Below are positions 12,101 through 19,700 of a stretch of DNA of 64,000 bases, piece by piece (position 1 is the first letter of the stretch; each line of letters begins with the position of its first letter). The notes beneath the pieces are model-generated. The model was not told the origin of the DNA, did not search any database, and worked only from the letters and a program-made list of their open reading frames with translations. Source of the DNA: Apostichopus parvimensis (Eukaryota; Echinodermata; Holothuroidea; Aspidochirotida; Stichopodidae). The DNA is taken from positions 35,145 to 99,144 of the forward strand of contig KN883060.1 in assembly GCA_000934455.1 (NCBI GenBank). Direction: 5' to 3'. The position numbers and the translations under genes are program-made.

Positions 12101-13045
12101 CTTACTTGTTGTTTGTCCCAAACAGCAAATTTGGTTATCCCAAACAATAATAGCAAAACAACGAGAATTACCAATATTTACATTGCGGGAGAGATGTGTA
12201 GGTTTTGCTGTATAGAAACCCCAGCTTTGGGCCACTAATCCCTATTCGGGTGGATCATAGGTCCACCACTATTATTGTTGATTTCAGTATCTCCAAAGTG
12301 CTGGAGACCAGAGATTAATTTATCATGTTTGGTGGAGTTAAGTAGTTACAAAACAAGTTGAACATCTTCCCAACAACCTCCAAAACTGAAATTAGTTGTC
12401 CGAGCAGAAAATCTGGTCATTTCGGACAACAGGACAACCATTAAAAATCGATGAGAGCTATTCACCCGACTGTCAGTTAAATAAGAAGGGCACTAAAGCG
12501 CCCTCATTTACCTGATCATCAGTTCAAGAAGCGTTACTCTGGTGCTTATTTATAAGATCACTGATTAAAAAATGATGTCACTCGTACCTATTTATCCAAT
12601 CGTCTGTTGAATAAGCCATGCATTGGTGCTTATTTACCCGATTGTTTGTGAATCAATATTTTGATGAAATTTGATCAAAGACATGTAAGTCATTAAATTC
12701 TATATTTCCTGAGACGAAGGAGTGCATTTAGTCTTCACCATTGGCCCAGTCTCTTTTGTATCTCTAGTGTACGGTAACTGTTGTTAAAGTACAGACATAG
12801 GCCTATATTGAAATACAATGAGTCAGTTTTCACAAGTTCACATTTTGGATGGATAGACTTTGGTATATGTTCCATAAAAGTCCTATAATATTGAGACCAA
12901 CCAACAACAAGTGGTAGAAATGGATCAGTCAACTCACTACAGATTGCAGTAAGATGACCTTTGACCTTGTGGATCTTATTCACAATACTGGCTATATACT
13001 TACATCTTCGCCATCATTCTCTACATTACAATCTCCGCAGGCCAT
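1..13045 (-). CDS. SLC44A1: SLC44A1, choline transporter-like protein 1 (5' part, eight exons)
   Basis: Joined coding exons, 5' to 3' on the minus strand: 13045-13004, 7322-7233, 6678-6536, 5387-5175, 3449-3283, 2393-2304, 1147-1008, 113-1. The gene continues past base 1. The pieces give about 333 codons of a family that is about 650 residues long, and every junction is GT-AG with matching phase. Seen: an N-terminal membrane helix after a Cys-rich cytosolic start, a large extracellular loop with conserved cysteines ([21 protein letters not shown]), then two or three further helices ending in [12 protein letters not shown]. These match the order in vertebrate CTL1/SLC44A1. Family knowledge: plasma-membrane and mitochondrial choline (and ethanolamine) transport feeding phosphatidylcholine synthesis. 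Assignment to paralogue A1 rather than A2-A5 rests on the loop and [14 protein letters not shown]-type motifs and is quite secure. Confidence 0.9.
114..1007. other. SLC44A1 intron 7
   Basis: Intron holding a 16-bp minisatellite (listed separately) and otherwise unremarkable AT-rich sequence. Confidence 0.85.
362..617. repeat. 16-bp minisatellite, about 16 units
   Basis: Direct repeats of ACAGACACATCCACYG. One unit is short by two bases and a few carry point changes. Because 16 is not a multiple of three, the array stays open in several minus-strand frames (Cys/Val/Ser-rich peptides), which is not evidence of coding. It lies inside SLC44A1 intron 7. Confidence 0.95.
1008..1147 (-). CDS. SLC44A1: SLC44A1 coding exon 7
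   Basis: Encodes [16 protein letters not shown], a hydrophilic segment [15 protein letters not shown], and helix start [15 protein letters not shown]. This order matches vertebrate CTL1. Acceptor TTGGGCAG, donor GTGAGT. Confidence 0.92.
1148..2303. other. SLC44A1 intron 6
   Basis: Contains the TTAA-flanked MITE. The remainder (1776-2303) shows a short poly-G run at about 2140 and no gene. Confidence 0.8.
1237..1771. mobile_element. TTAA-flanked MITE in SLC44A1 intron 6
   Basis: Terminal inverted repeats: AGCAGCAATTTGCGTTGA at the left and its near-complement TCAACGCAAAATGCTGCT at the right, each flanked by TTAA (1233-1236 and 1772-1775). TTAA targets are used by piggyBac and Kolobok transposons. 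No transposase frame is present in the 535 bp, so it is non-autonomous. The superfamily is inferred from the target site only. Confidence 0.7.
2304..2393 (-). CDS. SLC44A1: SLC44A1 coding exon 6
   Basis: Almost wholly hydrophobic: [14 protein letters not shown] and [15 protein letters not shown] form the end of helix 2 and helix 3. Acceptor TTGTTGCAG, donor GTAAGT. Confidence 0.9.
2394..3282. other. SLC44A1 intron 5
   Basis: AT-rich intron. Short imperfect direct repeats (AAGAATAGATAAG-type) lie near 3120-3160. No gene or recognisable element. Confidence 0.8.
3283..3449 (-). CDS. SLC44A1: SLC44A1 coding exon 5
   Basis: Encodes [12 protein letters not shown], a loop helix, and the start of membrane helix 2 ([12 protein letters not shown]). 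Acceptor CTCTCTCAG, donor GTAAAA. The RCxP motif is typical of the SLC44 family. Confidence 0.92.
3640..3900. repeat. Two tandem copies of a ~135-bp unit
   Basis: The segment starting at AATACATGGATGCAATGATG at about 3650 is repeated from about 3775, with the shared core CTCATACATATTCATTATCT. The same core occurs in the 93-bp array downstream, so the two arrays are related. Lies in SLC44A1 intron 4. Confidence 0.85.
4098..4660. repeat. 93-bp satellite-like array, six copies
   Basis: Unit starts CAATCTCATACATATTCATT and continues through CTCTTCCTGGTTGCATATAG. Starts occur near 4098, 4195, 4288, 4381, 4474 and 4567; the last three spacings are exactly 93 bp. Inner copies are nearly identical, the outer ones diverged. 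The period equals 31 codons, so a frame stays open through the array, but no coding signal supports it. Decayed single copies continue to about 4800. Confidence 0.93.
5175..5387 (-). CDS. SLC44A1: SLC44A1 coding exon 4
   Basis: Large extracellular loop: [29 protein letters not shown] and GPCPEVVMD align with the Cys-rich loop of CTL1. The acceptor follows a long pyrimidine tract ending TTAACAG; the donor is GTAGGT. An Asn-Thr-Thr sequon (NTTND) is a possible N-glycosylation site. Confidence 0.92.
5388..6535. other. SLC44A1 intron 3
   Basis: Contains the tRNA-derived SINE, a short (TAA)n run at about 6185-6205, and two intronic copies of the exon-3 tail. Nothing else recognised. Confidence 0.8.
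5592..5832 (+). mobile_element. tRNA-derived SINE in SLC44A1 intron 3
   Basis: The head at 5595-5660 has an A box (TAGTTCAGTGGTTAACGCC) and a B box (GGTTCGAGTC), with GGAGTG and CACTCC able to pair as an acceptor stem. The T-stem is short, so this is not a working tRNA. The tail at 5740-5815 folds into small hairpins, including CTGACTTCGGTCAG with a UUCG loop and CCTGCTTGCAGG, and ends in a short A/T-rich repeat (ATACATACATAT). No target duplication was confirmed. Confidence 0.7.
6335..6583. repeat. Tandem array of SLC44A1 exon-3 tail plus donor (3 copies)
   Basis: Unit of 91-93 bp. The real copy holds the last 46 nt of exon 3 and its GTGAGT donor (6530-6583). Two further copies, at about 6338-6427 and 6431-6518, lie in the intron and keep the donor. 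The middle copy read on the minus strand still gives [15 protein letters not shown]; the farthest copy has an extra base that shifts the frame. Confidence 0.93.
6536..6678 (-). CDS. SLC44A1: SLC44A1 coding exon 3
   Basis: Continues helix 1 ([12 protein letters not shown]), then the loop motif [15 protein letters not shown] and SGKDMSDKP. Acceptor CCGTAG, donor GTGAGT. The last 46 nt and the donor are tandemly duplicated twice further downstream (6335-6518). Confidence 0.93.
6679..7232. other. SLC44A1 intron 2
   Basis: Half of this intron is the ~33-bp minisatellite. The rest (6679-6975) is AT-rich with no element recognised. Confidence 0.8.
6976..7232. repeat. ~33-bp minisatellite abutting SLC44A1 exon-2 donor
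   Basis: About eight or nine copies of a unit like TTCATATTTGACGTCACTG plus TACACATATATA, with length and base variants. The last unit ends at the GTATGT donor of exon 2. Two copies carry a full TGACGTCA palindrome (CRE-type site). Confidence 0.92.
7233..7322 (-). CDS. SLC44A1: SLC44A1 coding exon 2
   Basis: Encodes [16 protein letters not shown] followed by the first half of membrane helix 1 ([11 protein letters not shown]). Acceptor is CTCCTAG, donor GTATGT. RxCTD before the first helix is a family hallmark. A 33-bp minisatellite starts directly at the donor. Confidence 0.88.
8428..8745 (+). repeat. Dispersed repeat, copy A
   Basis: Shares blocks with the opposite-strand copy at 12075-12470: TTTTTAATGGTCGTCC, GGAGATACTGAAAT, CTATGATCC, GGCCCAAAGCTGG, and a Phe/Leu-rich block around CAAATTTGCTGTTCGGACAA. 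Divergence is substantial, so the copies are old. An embedded poly-G run (about 8559-8570) is specific to this copy. Family unknown. Confidence 0.75.
10950..11020 (+). mobile_element. Hammerhead-like short element, copy 1
   Basis: Same family as 49822-49884. It can be read as stem I GCCT (10954-10957), TTGAAGA, stem II GATCC-TGCTA-GGATC (10966-10980), GAAAC, GTC, then stem I partner AGGC (10989-10992), followed by CAACTTACTTTTACACA. The first core base is T rather than the usual C. Short helix-III hammerheads are known from Penelope-like retroelements; membership here is inferred. Confidence 0.55.
12075..12470 (-). repeat. Dispersed repeat, copy B (inverted to copy A)
   Basis: Its reverse complement aligns in order with 8428-8745, including GTGGACCTATGATCC, GGCCCAAAGCTGG and CAAATTTGCTGTTTGGGACA. 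It is longer than copy A by an insertion near 12300-12400. Family unknown; no clear terminal repeat or target duplication found. Confidence 0.75.
13004..13045 (-). CDS. SLC44A1: SLC44A1 coding exon 1 (start exon)
   Basis: Fourteen codons, [14 protein letters not shown], ending at a strong donor (GTAAGT) in phase 0, which fits the phase-0 acceptor of the next exon. The ATG has G at +4 and an A at -3. The length and Cys-rich character match the short start exon of vertebrate SLC44A1 (MGCC...). Chosen because no in-frame upstream start precedes the acceptor at 7323. It lies 5.7 kb from exon 2, so transcript evidence is needed. Confidence 0.65.
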
Positions 13046-13439
13046 CTTTCAGTTGTCGTTCCTGAACCTAATAAAAGCAAGCTAGTCAAGAGATTTGCAG
13101 CATCCACAACAAGTAGAAATCTGACCCAGGTCCCTTTCAAATAATGATATTATTTGAAGAAATCTGTTGAGGAATTTAAACAAACTCTAAGAAAACAAAA
13201 ATTGGTCCATTGCTTTCAGTCCTTCCTTAAGTTCCTTTGAGAATAAAAAAAGGGGTCTGTACTAATCACTTTTAACTTGAAGCCATAGGCCGACATGTAA
13301 CTATTTATAACAAAGTCAGGTGTAGCAGCCTTTGCTTGAGTCAGTTCAAACAAGTAGGTGCATTCAAGGCCTGAGCTTCATAACACCTTCAGGGTCCTTG
13401 ATGGGGACTTGAGTGTCCCTCCTGATCCTTTTTTTTTAC

Positions 13440-14110
13440 TAAACTAAACTTCACAGTTAAGTTAGGCCCAGGCTTGCCTACCAAAAGTACCAGGGCAGAC
13501 TTAGGCCTGCTTAAATTTAGTACGGCTAGCCTGACAATAGGCCTAACATTGAACTGTTCCATCAAGATACGATCGACTATTCATCTGCTTGAGCTTGGAG
13601 TAGCCCACTTGATAAGTTACATAGGGCCCTAACTGTAGCATATAGCTTGGCTAGCCTATAGCCTACAGTTAGCCTCATTAGTCATTGTTTCAACAGTTTG
13701 TTTGAGTTATCCTTTCACTTCAGCCACCACCTGTGCCTGTGTCAATGATGAATAACGTGGGATCAAAACATAGGCCTAGTCTAAGTTAGGCTAAGTATTA
13801 AGTTGCTATTTTATTGGACTTGGAATTTGGAGGCATCTTGCAAAGTTACATTACAGCTCATAACTTAGGCCTAACCTAGCATAGGCTACTGTACAGTGTA
13901 AGTCTTAATAAAGCTAACTCTAATATGTCATATTTCACTGGCTAAATAAAGAACAAACTTTACTGAAAATCACCAAGGTTCACGGCACATTCGTTTCACA
14001 TTTAGCCTACCTGAAGACAAACAAGTTGATTTCTGACGAAGTAGCACAGTAGCAGGTAGGTGCTTAAGTTACATTTAGCCGAACCTGTGTCATACTAGTA
14101 TTACTATGAG
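13440..14110. repeat. TAGGCCTA-rich cryptic simple sequence upstream of SLC44A1
   Basis: Repeated words TAGGCCTA, TTAGGC, TAGCCTA and GGCTAGCC are packed far above expectation by eye, without a fixed period. It lies in the presumed promoter flank of SLC44A1. Whether it is promoter sequence is not known. Confidence 0.55.
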
Positions 14111-14508
14111 TCAAAACAAACCGCGCCTTGATCTCTGGTCACTTGTTGTTATTGCCTTCATTAGCCAGTTTGTTTATTGTATTCAAGTGGCAGGCGTGGC
14201 GTGAAAAGGTTTACACCCCTTGAGAAATTCGAGTTTCAGAATTATTTCTCTGCTTCATACTATTTCCCTGCTCTTTTTCCCTGCTTTAATATATTACCTA
14301 CTTAAAATATATCATCGGAAATATGAGGCAATCTCGCAATTTCCTCAGTTTACACACAAAACCGCAATATTTTCCCAAGCATGTCTAGACTTGCTAGGAG
14401 TGTAAGAAAGGACATATGGACCTCTGATGAAAATTAAGGGAAGGAAAGGGCTGAAGGGTAGGTGTAGAAAGAAGTTGAATAAGATGGAAAAATGTGCGGA
14501 CCCTAGAC

Positions 14509-14901
14509 CAGTGGCGTAGCCAGAGGGGGGCCAGGGGGGCCATGCCCCCCAAAAATTGCTTTGTGCTACTGCAGTCTCCCCCCCCCCCCCAATGAAATCC
14601 AGTGATGTATTCAAAATATTTCTTTTTTACATTTTTTCGAGTTCTAATCACAAGTATTCATACCTCAGAGCTCATGTTCATACTTCATATAAGGTCAGAA
14701 CTTGGTAATCAGACCGAGATATTACACATTTTGGGCCTTCATCATACCCACCGAACCATTGGATGTGTATTTGTGCAGACGAGATGCCCATTAATACATA
14801 TATTTATTGGTAATTCCTACCATCAACCATAACCGGGTTGTGCCCCTTAAGAAAAATATTCCCCCCCCCCCCCTAACAATAGAATGCTTGCTACGCCACT
14901 G
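14509..14901. mobile_element. hAT-type MITE with 8-bp target duplication
   Basis: Ends are CAGTGGCGTAGC and GCTACGCCACTG, perfect 12-bp inverted repeats, flanked by the exact 8-bp duplication CCCTAGAC (14501-14508 and 14902-14909). CAG-type ends and 8-bp duplications are hallmarks of the hAT superfamily. Poly-G and poly-C tracts lie just inside each end. No transposase frame is present. Confidence 0.9.
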
Positions 14902-14984
14902 CCCTAGACCCGTATAGAACTAACGTAAGAGTTATAGCTGAAATGCGTCAACTTGGAATTGGAATTTACTTAGGAACGGGGGAA

Positions 14985-15034
14985 NNNNNNNNNNNNNNNN
15001 NNNNNNNNNNNNNNNNNNNNNNNNNNNNNNNNNN
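14985..15034. other. Assembly gap (50 N)
   Basis: Exactly 50 N, a placeholder gap. The sequence left of it (14633-14984) is repeated right of it (15035-15385), which suggests unmerged overlapping contigs. Confidence 0.97.
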
Positions 15035-15302
15035 TTTTTCGAGTTCTAATCACAAGTATTCATACCTCAGAGCTCATGTTCATACTTCGTATAAGGTCAG
15101 AACTTGGTAATCAGACCGAGATATTACACATTTTGGGCATTCATCATACCCACCGAACCATTGGATGTGTATTTGTGCAGACGAGGTGCCCATTAATACT
15201 GACATATATTTATTGGTAATTCCTACCATCAACCATCACGGGGTTGTGCCCCTTAAGAAAAATATTTTCCCCCCTAACAATAGAATGCTGGCTACGCCAC
15301 TG
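15035..15302. mobile_element. Partial second copy of the same MITE after the gap
   Basis: Nearly identical to 14633-14901 and followed by the same unique flank (CCCTAGACCCGTATAGAAC). Differences are a few substitutions, a 4-bp difference near 15200 and homopolymer lengths, as expected of two alleles. It is probably not a real second insertion. Confidence 0.85.
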
Positions 15303-15553
15303 CCCTAGACCCGTATAGAACTAACGTAAGAGTTATAGCTGAAATGCGTCAACTTGGAATTGGAATTTACTTAGGAACGGGGGAATAAAAGGAACCACAA
15401 AGACAAAAGTAAAACATTGCTCATTTAGCTTCACTTCCATAAGCAATTAGCCATGATTTGGGCACATGATTGAATCTATATGCCGCCTGCATTTCTGTGA
15501 TCCTTTGCTTCTAACTGCAGCTGTCAGGTGCGGATCCAGGGGTGGGGAAAGGG

Positions 15554-15902
15554 CAGTGGCGTAGGAAAGTAGTTTTGAGTGGGGGGGGGGGCTGAAGACT
15601 GATGGCCGACCTGGGGGAGGGGTCTTTTTTTGGAATTTTTTTGCATTTCCAGGTGGCCTCAGATGCAATTTGGTGCAATATAGCACACTTCAACACCCAC
15701 TCCATTTTGTAAATAATTTTGCATTTTCACCTGGCCTTAGATGTAATTTGGTGCTCCAAATGTGATTTTTTTCTCATTTGGAAATGAAAAAGGGGTTTTC
15801 TGACTTGCGGAGCGGGGGGGGCGGAATGATACTTCCGCCCCACCATAATTTTCACTGGGGGGCTGGCGCCCCCCCCCAGCCCCACCGGTTCCTACGCCCT
15901 TG
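15554..15902. mobile_element. hAT-type MITE A of a same-site pair
   Basis: Ends CAGTGGCGTAGGAA and TTCCTACGCCCTTG, flanked by GGAAAGGG (15546-15553 and 15903-15910). The interior has poly-G and poly-C blocks and two diverged copies of a TTGCATTTCCAGGTGGCCTC unit. Non-autonomous. Confidence 0.85.
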
Positions 15903-15910
15903 GGAAAGGG

Positions 15911-16431
15911 CATAGGCGTAGGAGCCTAATTTGATTTTTTTTTTGGGGGGGGGCTGTAACGACTTGGCCGAAAAAAAATATAACGTTCAACACTTTAATG
16001 TGCATATCATATAGGCATTCATCGGTTACTACATCACATGCTAATAACATGCAATCATTTTCCGTGTTATTACCCTTCCAAATTGGTTATAATTATTGGG
16101 GAAGTCGTTACAACAATAATGATTATAATATTATAAGTTTAACCACACACTGCAAATTATTATTCTTTCAGTAGGTGCCCGAAAAATGCTCAGCATATTG
16201 CCCGAATTTTCACCCAAAAAAATTTAAAAAACACCATTCTTCTTTCAGTAGGTGCCCGAAAAAATTTCAGCATATTGCCGAATTTTCACCAAAAAATTTG
16301 AAAAACACATTGCAAATTATACTTCTTTCAGTAGGTGCCCGAATAATTCTCAGCATATTCCCAGAATTTTCACAAAAAATGTTGGTTGGGGGGGGGCTGC
16401 AGCCCCCCAGCCCCCGCCTCCTACGCCTATG
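15911..16431. mobile_element. hAT-type MITE B of a same-site pair
   Basis: Ends CATAGGCGTAGGAG and CTCCTACGCCTATG. The left flank is the GGAAAGGG at 15903-15910, which also serves as the right duplication of MITE A; the right flank is GGGAAGGG (16432-16439, one mismatch). Inside are three tandem ~80-bp units beginning CTTTCAGTAGGTGCCCGAA (from about 16166, 16240 and 16323). Confidence 0.83.
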
Positions 16432-16734
16432 GGGAAGGGTGACAGTGTTACACCGCTTCTACTTTTCAGGCTCACAAAATTCAGTAGTCTTTAGCACAAT
16501 TGAATTGTAATAAGACTTAATTATAGAATATTTGCTGGAGGAGCTAATCGTCACTGTTTCTATACTGACATGACAGAAAATGAAGAAGGCAAACCAGTGA
16601 ACTCAATTATTCCTGTAACTTTTTATGGGAGAATTTAACATTATAAACACTAAGCTTCCTCCTGATTACTTTCAACTCATATATTGAGTATGGGTGCTTA
16701 ACGTTGTTGTTGGTAAGCCTATCATGTTTGATTG

Positions 16735-16785
16735 TTTTATGTGACATGTTTTGGGTGATGTTTATTCAATCCAGCCACTGGCACG
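16735..16785. repeat. Dispersed ~45-bp repeat, copy A
   Basis: TGACATGTTTTGGGTGATGT continuing through TTTATTCAATCCAGCCACTGG matches, in reverse complement, the sequence at about 44815-44865. The parent element is not recognised. Confidence 0.7.
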
Positions 16786-19700
16786 CTATCATGGAAAAGT
16801 TTATTGAGATTACATAACCGACCTGCCTTGGTCGTAACATGACCTCTTTTTACCAATTTGTCTGCACTGCCTGCCACATATTTCTTCTTGAATGAGGGTC
16901 TTTGTGTGAACTCTGTATAATTAACTACACTGTAGACATGAACATATTTCCACACAGTGTTTGCACAAAGAGCCTAATGGTGTTAAGAAGCTATGCAGGC
17001 TAATTGTGGAGCCTGAGGTCGATTTACGACTGTGGCAGGTCGATTCACAAAACTTTCCTAGCTACAGCGTGCTATAATTGGAGCCAATAATGCAGATCTT
17101 TACACTAAGATTTTTTGGAAGCTTATGAAGCCTTTATGTAAATGTATATGCTCTTGTTACCAACTCTACATTTAATTTTGAACTTGCACTAATCATGGTG
17201 ACACATGCAGCAATTGACCATTCAGGGACACTTGAGAGGGGCAACTGAAGACAGGAACAATCTGTTAGTATAGTAGGCCTACACCAAACAATACAAAGTT
17301 TCTGTATTAAATTAAATGGTAAAAAGGAAGGATTGTCCATGTATGAAAGAATACCTTCTTTCAATTAAAGCATTTTGTTAATGTGCATGACATGCTTCCT
17401 AGAATGTGTTAAAAGCAGCTAATTTCTGACAGAAATTAAGTGACTCAGGGCATGATGTATAGCTCTCTTGACAAGGCGATTTAAAATCTTGCAGTAAAAG
17501 GTTTTGGTGTATTTATAAAGACAGCAAAAGAGATTATGTAAAGTGCAAATTAGAGTATAAATGCCCAAATCATTGTTTTATGCTGCAAGGGAGGTTTCTT
17601 CCATTAAATGTTCATCAGTTTTGGCCCTAAACTTTAGCATTCCAAGGTTAACATTCCTTGTGATTCTGAATCCAATTAGCAGATAATGAGGAGTGCTGAA
17701 TGACTATTATTTTAAATTGTAGCATGCCAGGAAATACAGATGGAATTGGAATTTCTAGCTTCTGAACTCAGTGCTAGCTACTATAGCTAATGTAATGAAA
17801 TCTTCAATTATGAGGTGGATCTTTCTGAGTTCTTCAGAACATGTTACGGTAATAGCTGGGCTTCACACAGACGTCATTAACCACTATCAAAACAGGTTCG
17901 AAGTAAAAAATGATGGCAAATTAACACAAGATATGAGAATGTAAAGCAGCGAGAGATAGTTGACGCAAGAATAAACTTCTTTATAACTGTATTAACTCTG
18001 ATTTCGATAATAGTAAATATTGATGAACAAACTTTATAATCTAAGTGTAGAAAAAGGAAAACCAAAAGAAAAACGATCACGGTGCCAGAAATATGTGTTC
18101 GAACCACACAATTTTTTAAGAACATGCTGACCTTCCCCACTATAATAAACCAGAACAATCGCAACCTATTGTGCTTTTTAAGAATTTGTTTAATACTGCA
18201 CGTTAACTCCTGGGTCAGGAAACGTGAATTTAAGGCCCATTTTTTGTTCTATTCTCTTTTCTGTAAGAGATCCTAAAAACCGAGAGTCTATCCTTCAGAA
18301 CATATACGGCAGACTCGTACAAATTAATCATCATTAAACACTGCACTTAACGTCACACAAAAAACATCAGCAGTGTGATATAAACCCACAGATCCAATGA
18401 AATCTAAAAATTTGAAATGGAAGAAACAAATTAAAAATAAGCATTGTTTCAAGGAAAGTTATCATGATTTTACCCTAAAAGCATGATTTTAGTTCATACT
18501 TGTGATGTTACACTGTTTGAGCTATGACCACATATACTGATGAAAAATCCTCTCTGAATTTCAGAAATTAACACTTTAAAATTGAATACAAGTAATTGGT
18601 TATTAGACTGAAAATTTTCCAGCTCCCGCACCCTTATACCCTTCTGCTTTTTTTTGTTAAAGATAAAATGTGTTAAATGAAACAACCGACAAGACAAGTC
18701 TCCAAGAAGATTGATCACAATAACATGGCTGTATGAATTAATTTAAGTAAACTGTCTATACCCAACGGAAAGGAAGCGTATTCACACCTTTTTACACTGT
18801 AAAATACATAAGCTAAATTTAGTTATAGGTACATAAAAATAACACATCTTAGATTGTCACCCCATAAGAAGACAAAAAGAAACGTGTAGAAAATCCAATG
18901 CCTTTTGCAATATCACTATCAGATTTTTGTCCCATATGTAAATGTTCTCCTAAATATGCACCAACCTTTCAAATTTGACATCCATCAAAATATATATATG
19001 TATATTCATGTATGTTATTTACTTTTCTCACTTAACACTAGGCTATGATACCACTACCTTGCAATACAGTTAGGCTACATAGTCATCTTACACCCCATTC
19101 ACAGCTATGACAAGTACACACTTTTAACTATTTCAAAACATTTGACATATCCCAAAAAAAAGTTTTACTTGATGAACTGACAAATACATGTTCTGCATTT
19201 CTTTTGTCAATGTTTATCAATCAAAGAAAAAAAAGAAAAATATGATGATGAAAAAATAAGAAGAATAATATTCCCAACTGACGGCAAGAAACAGATGGAA
19301 ACGTTAATAACAACAACAATGCAGCATTCAGTCGTGTAATACTCAATATAAAACAAAGCACCTTGCTGTATACAAAAGTAACAGTTATGGATAACATGCC
19401 TCATTAACATGTGAATTAGATATGAACTCAATGTGTAAAAAATAACTTTGGTCCATTATGCAGCATTTTCATAGTGAATTGTCTTGATTCCATAAAAAGC
19501 AGAGAACTGACATGTTAAATACGAAAAGTTTTCTACAACAAAAATTGGGTGATGTTCTCAGCTTTGTTATTATACAGTAACAAAGTTTCATCCAAAGCTG
19601 AATTATGCTTTCCATTCATAACTGAAAATATACATTAAACTCTGAGACAGAATATTTGCAATATTGGTATAATGTTTAGCTTGATAGTAAATCCGATGGC

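Larger units (their letters stand above)
7323..13003. other. SLC44A1 intron 1 (5.7 kb)
   Basis: Long first intron. It holds an inverted pair of a dispersed repeat (8428-8745 and 12075-12470) and a hammerhead-like short element (10950-11020). The segments 7325-8400, 8750-10940 and 11030-12070 show no coding exon matching the family and no further element I can name. Confidence 0.65.

Noticed and set aside
15447-15705. Pro-rich minus-strand open frames
   Set aside because: They result from poly-G/poly-C tracts inside a hAT-type MITE.
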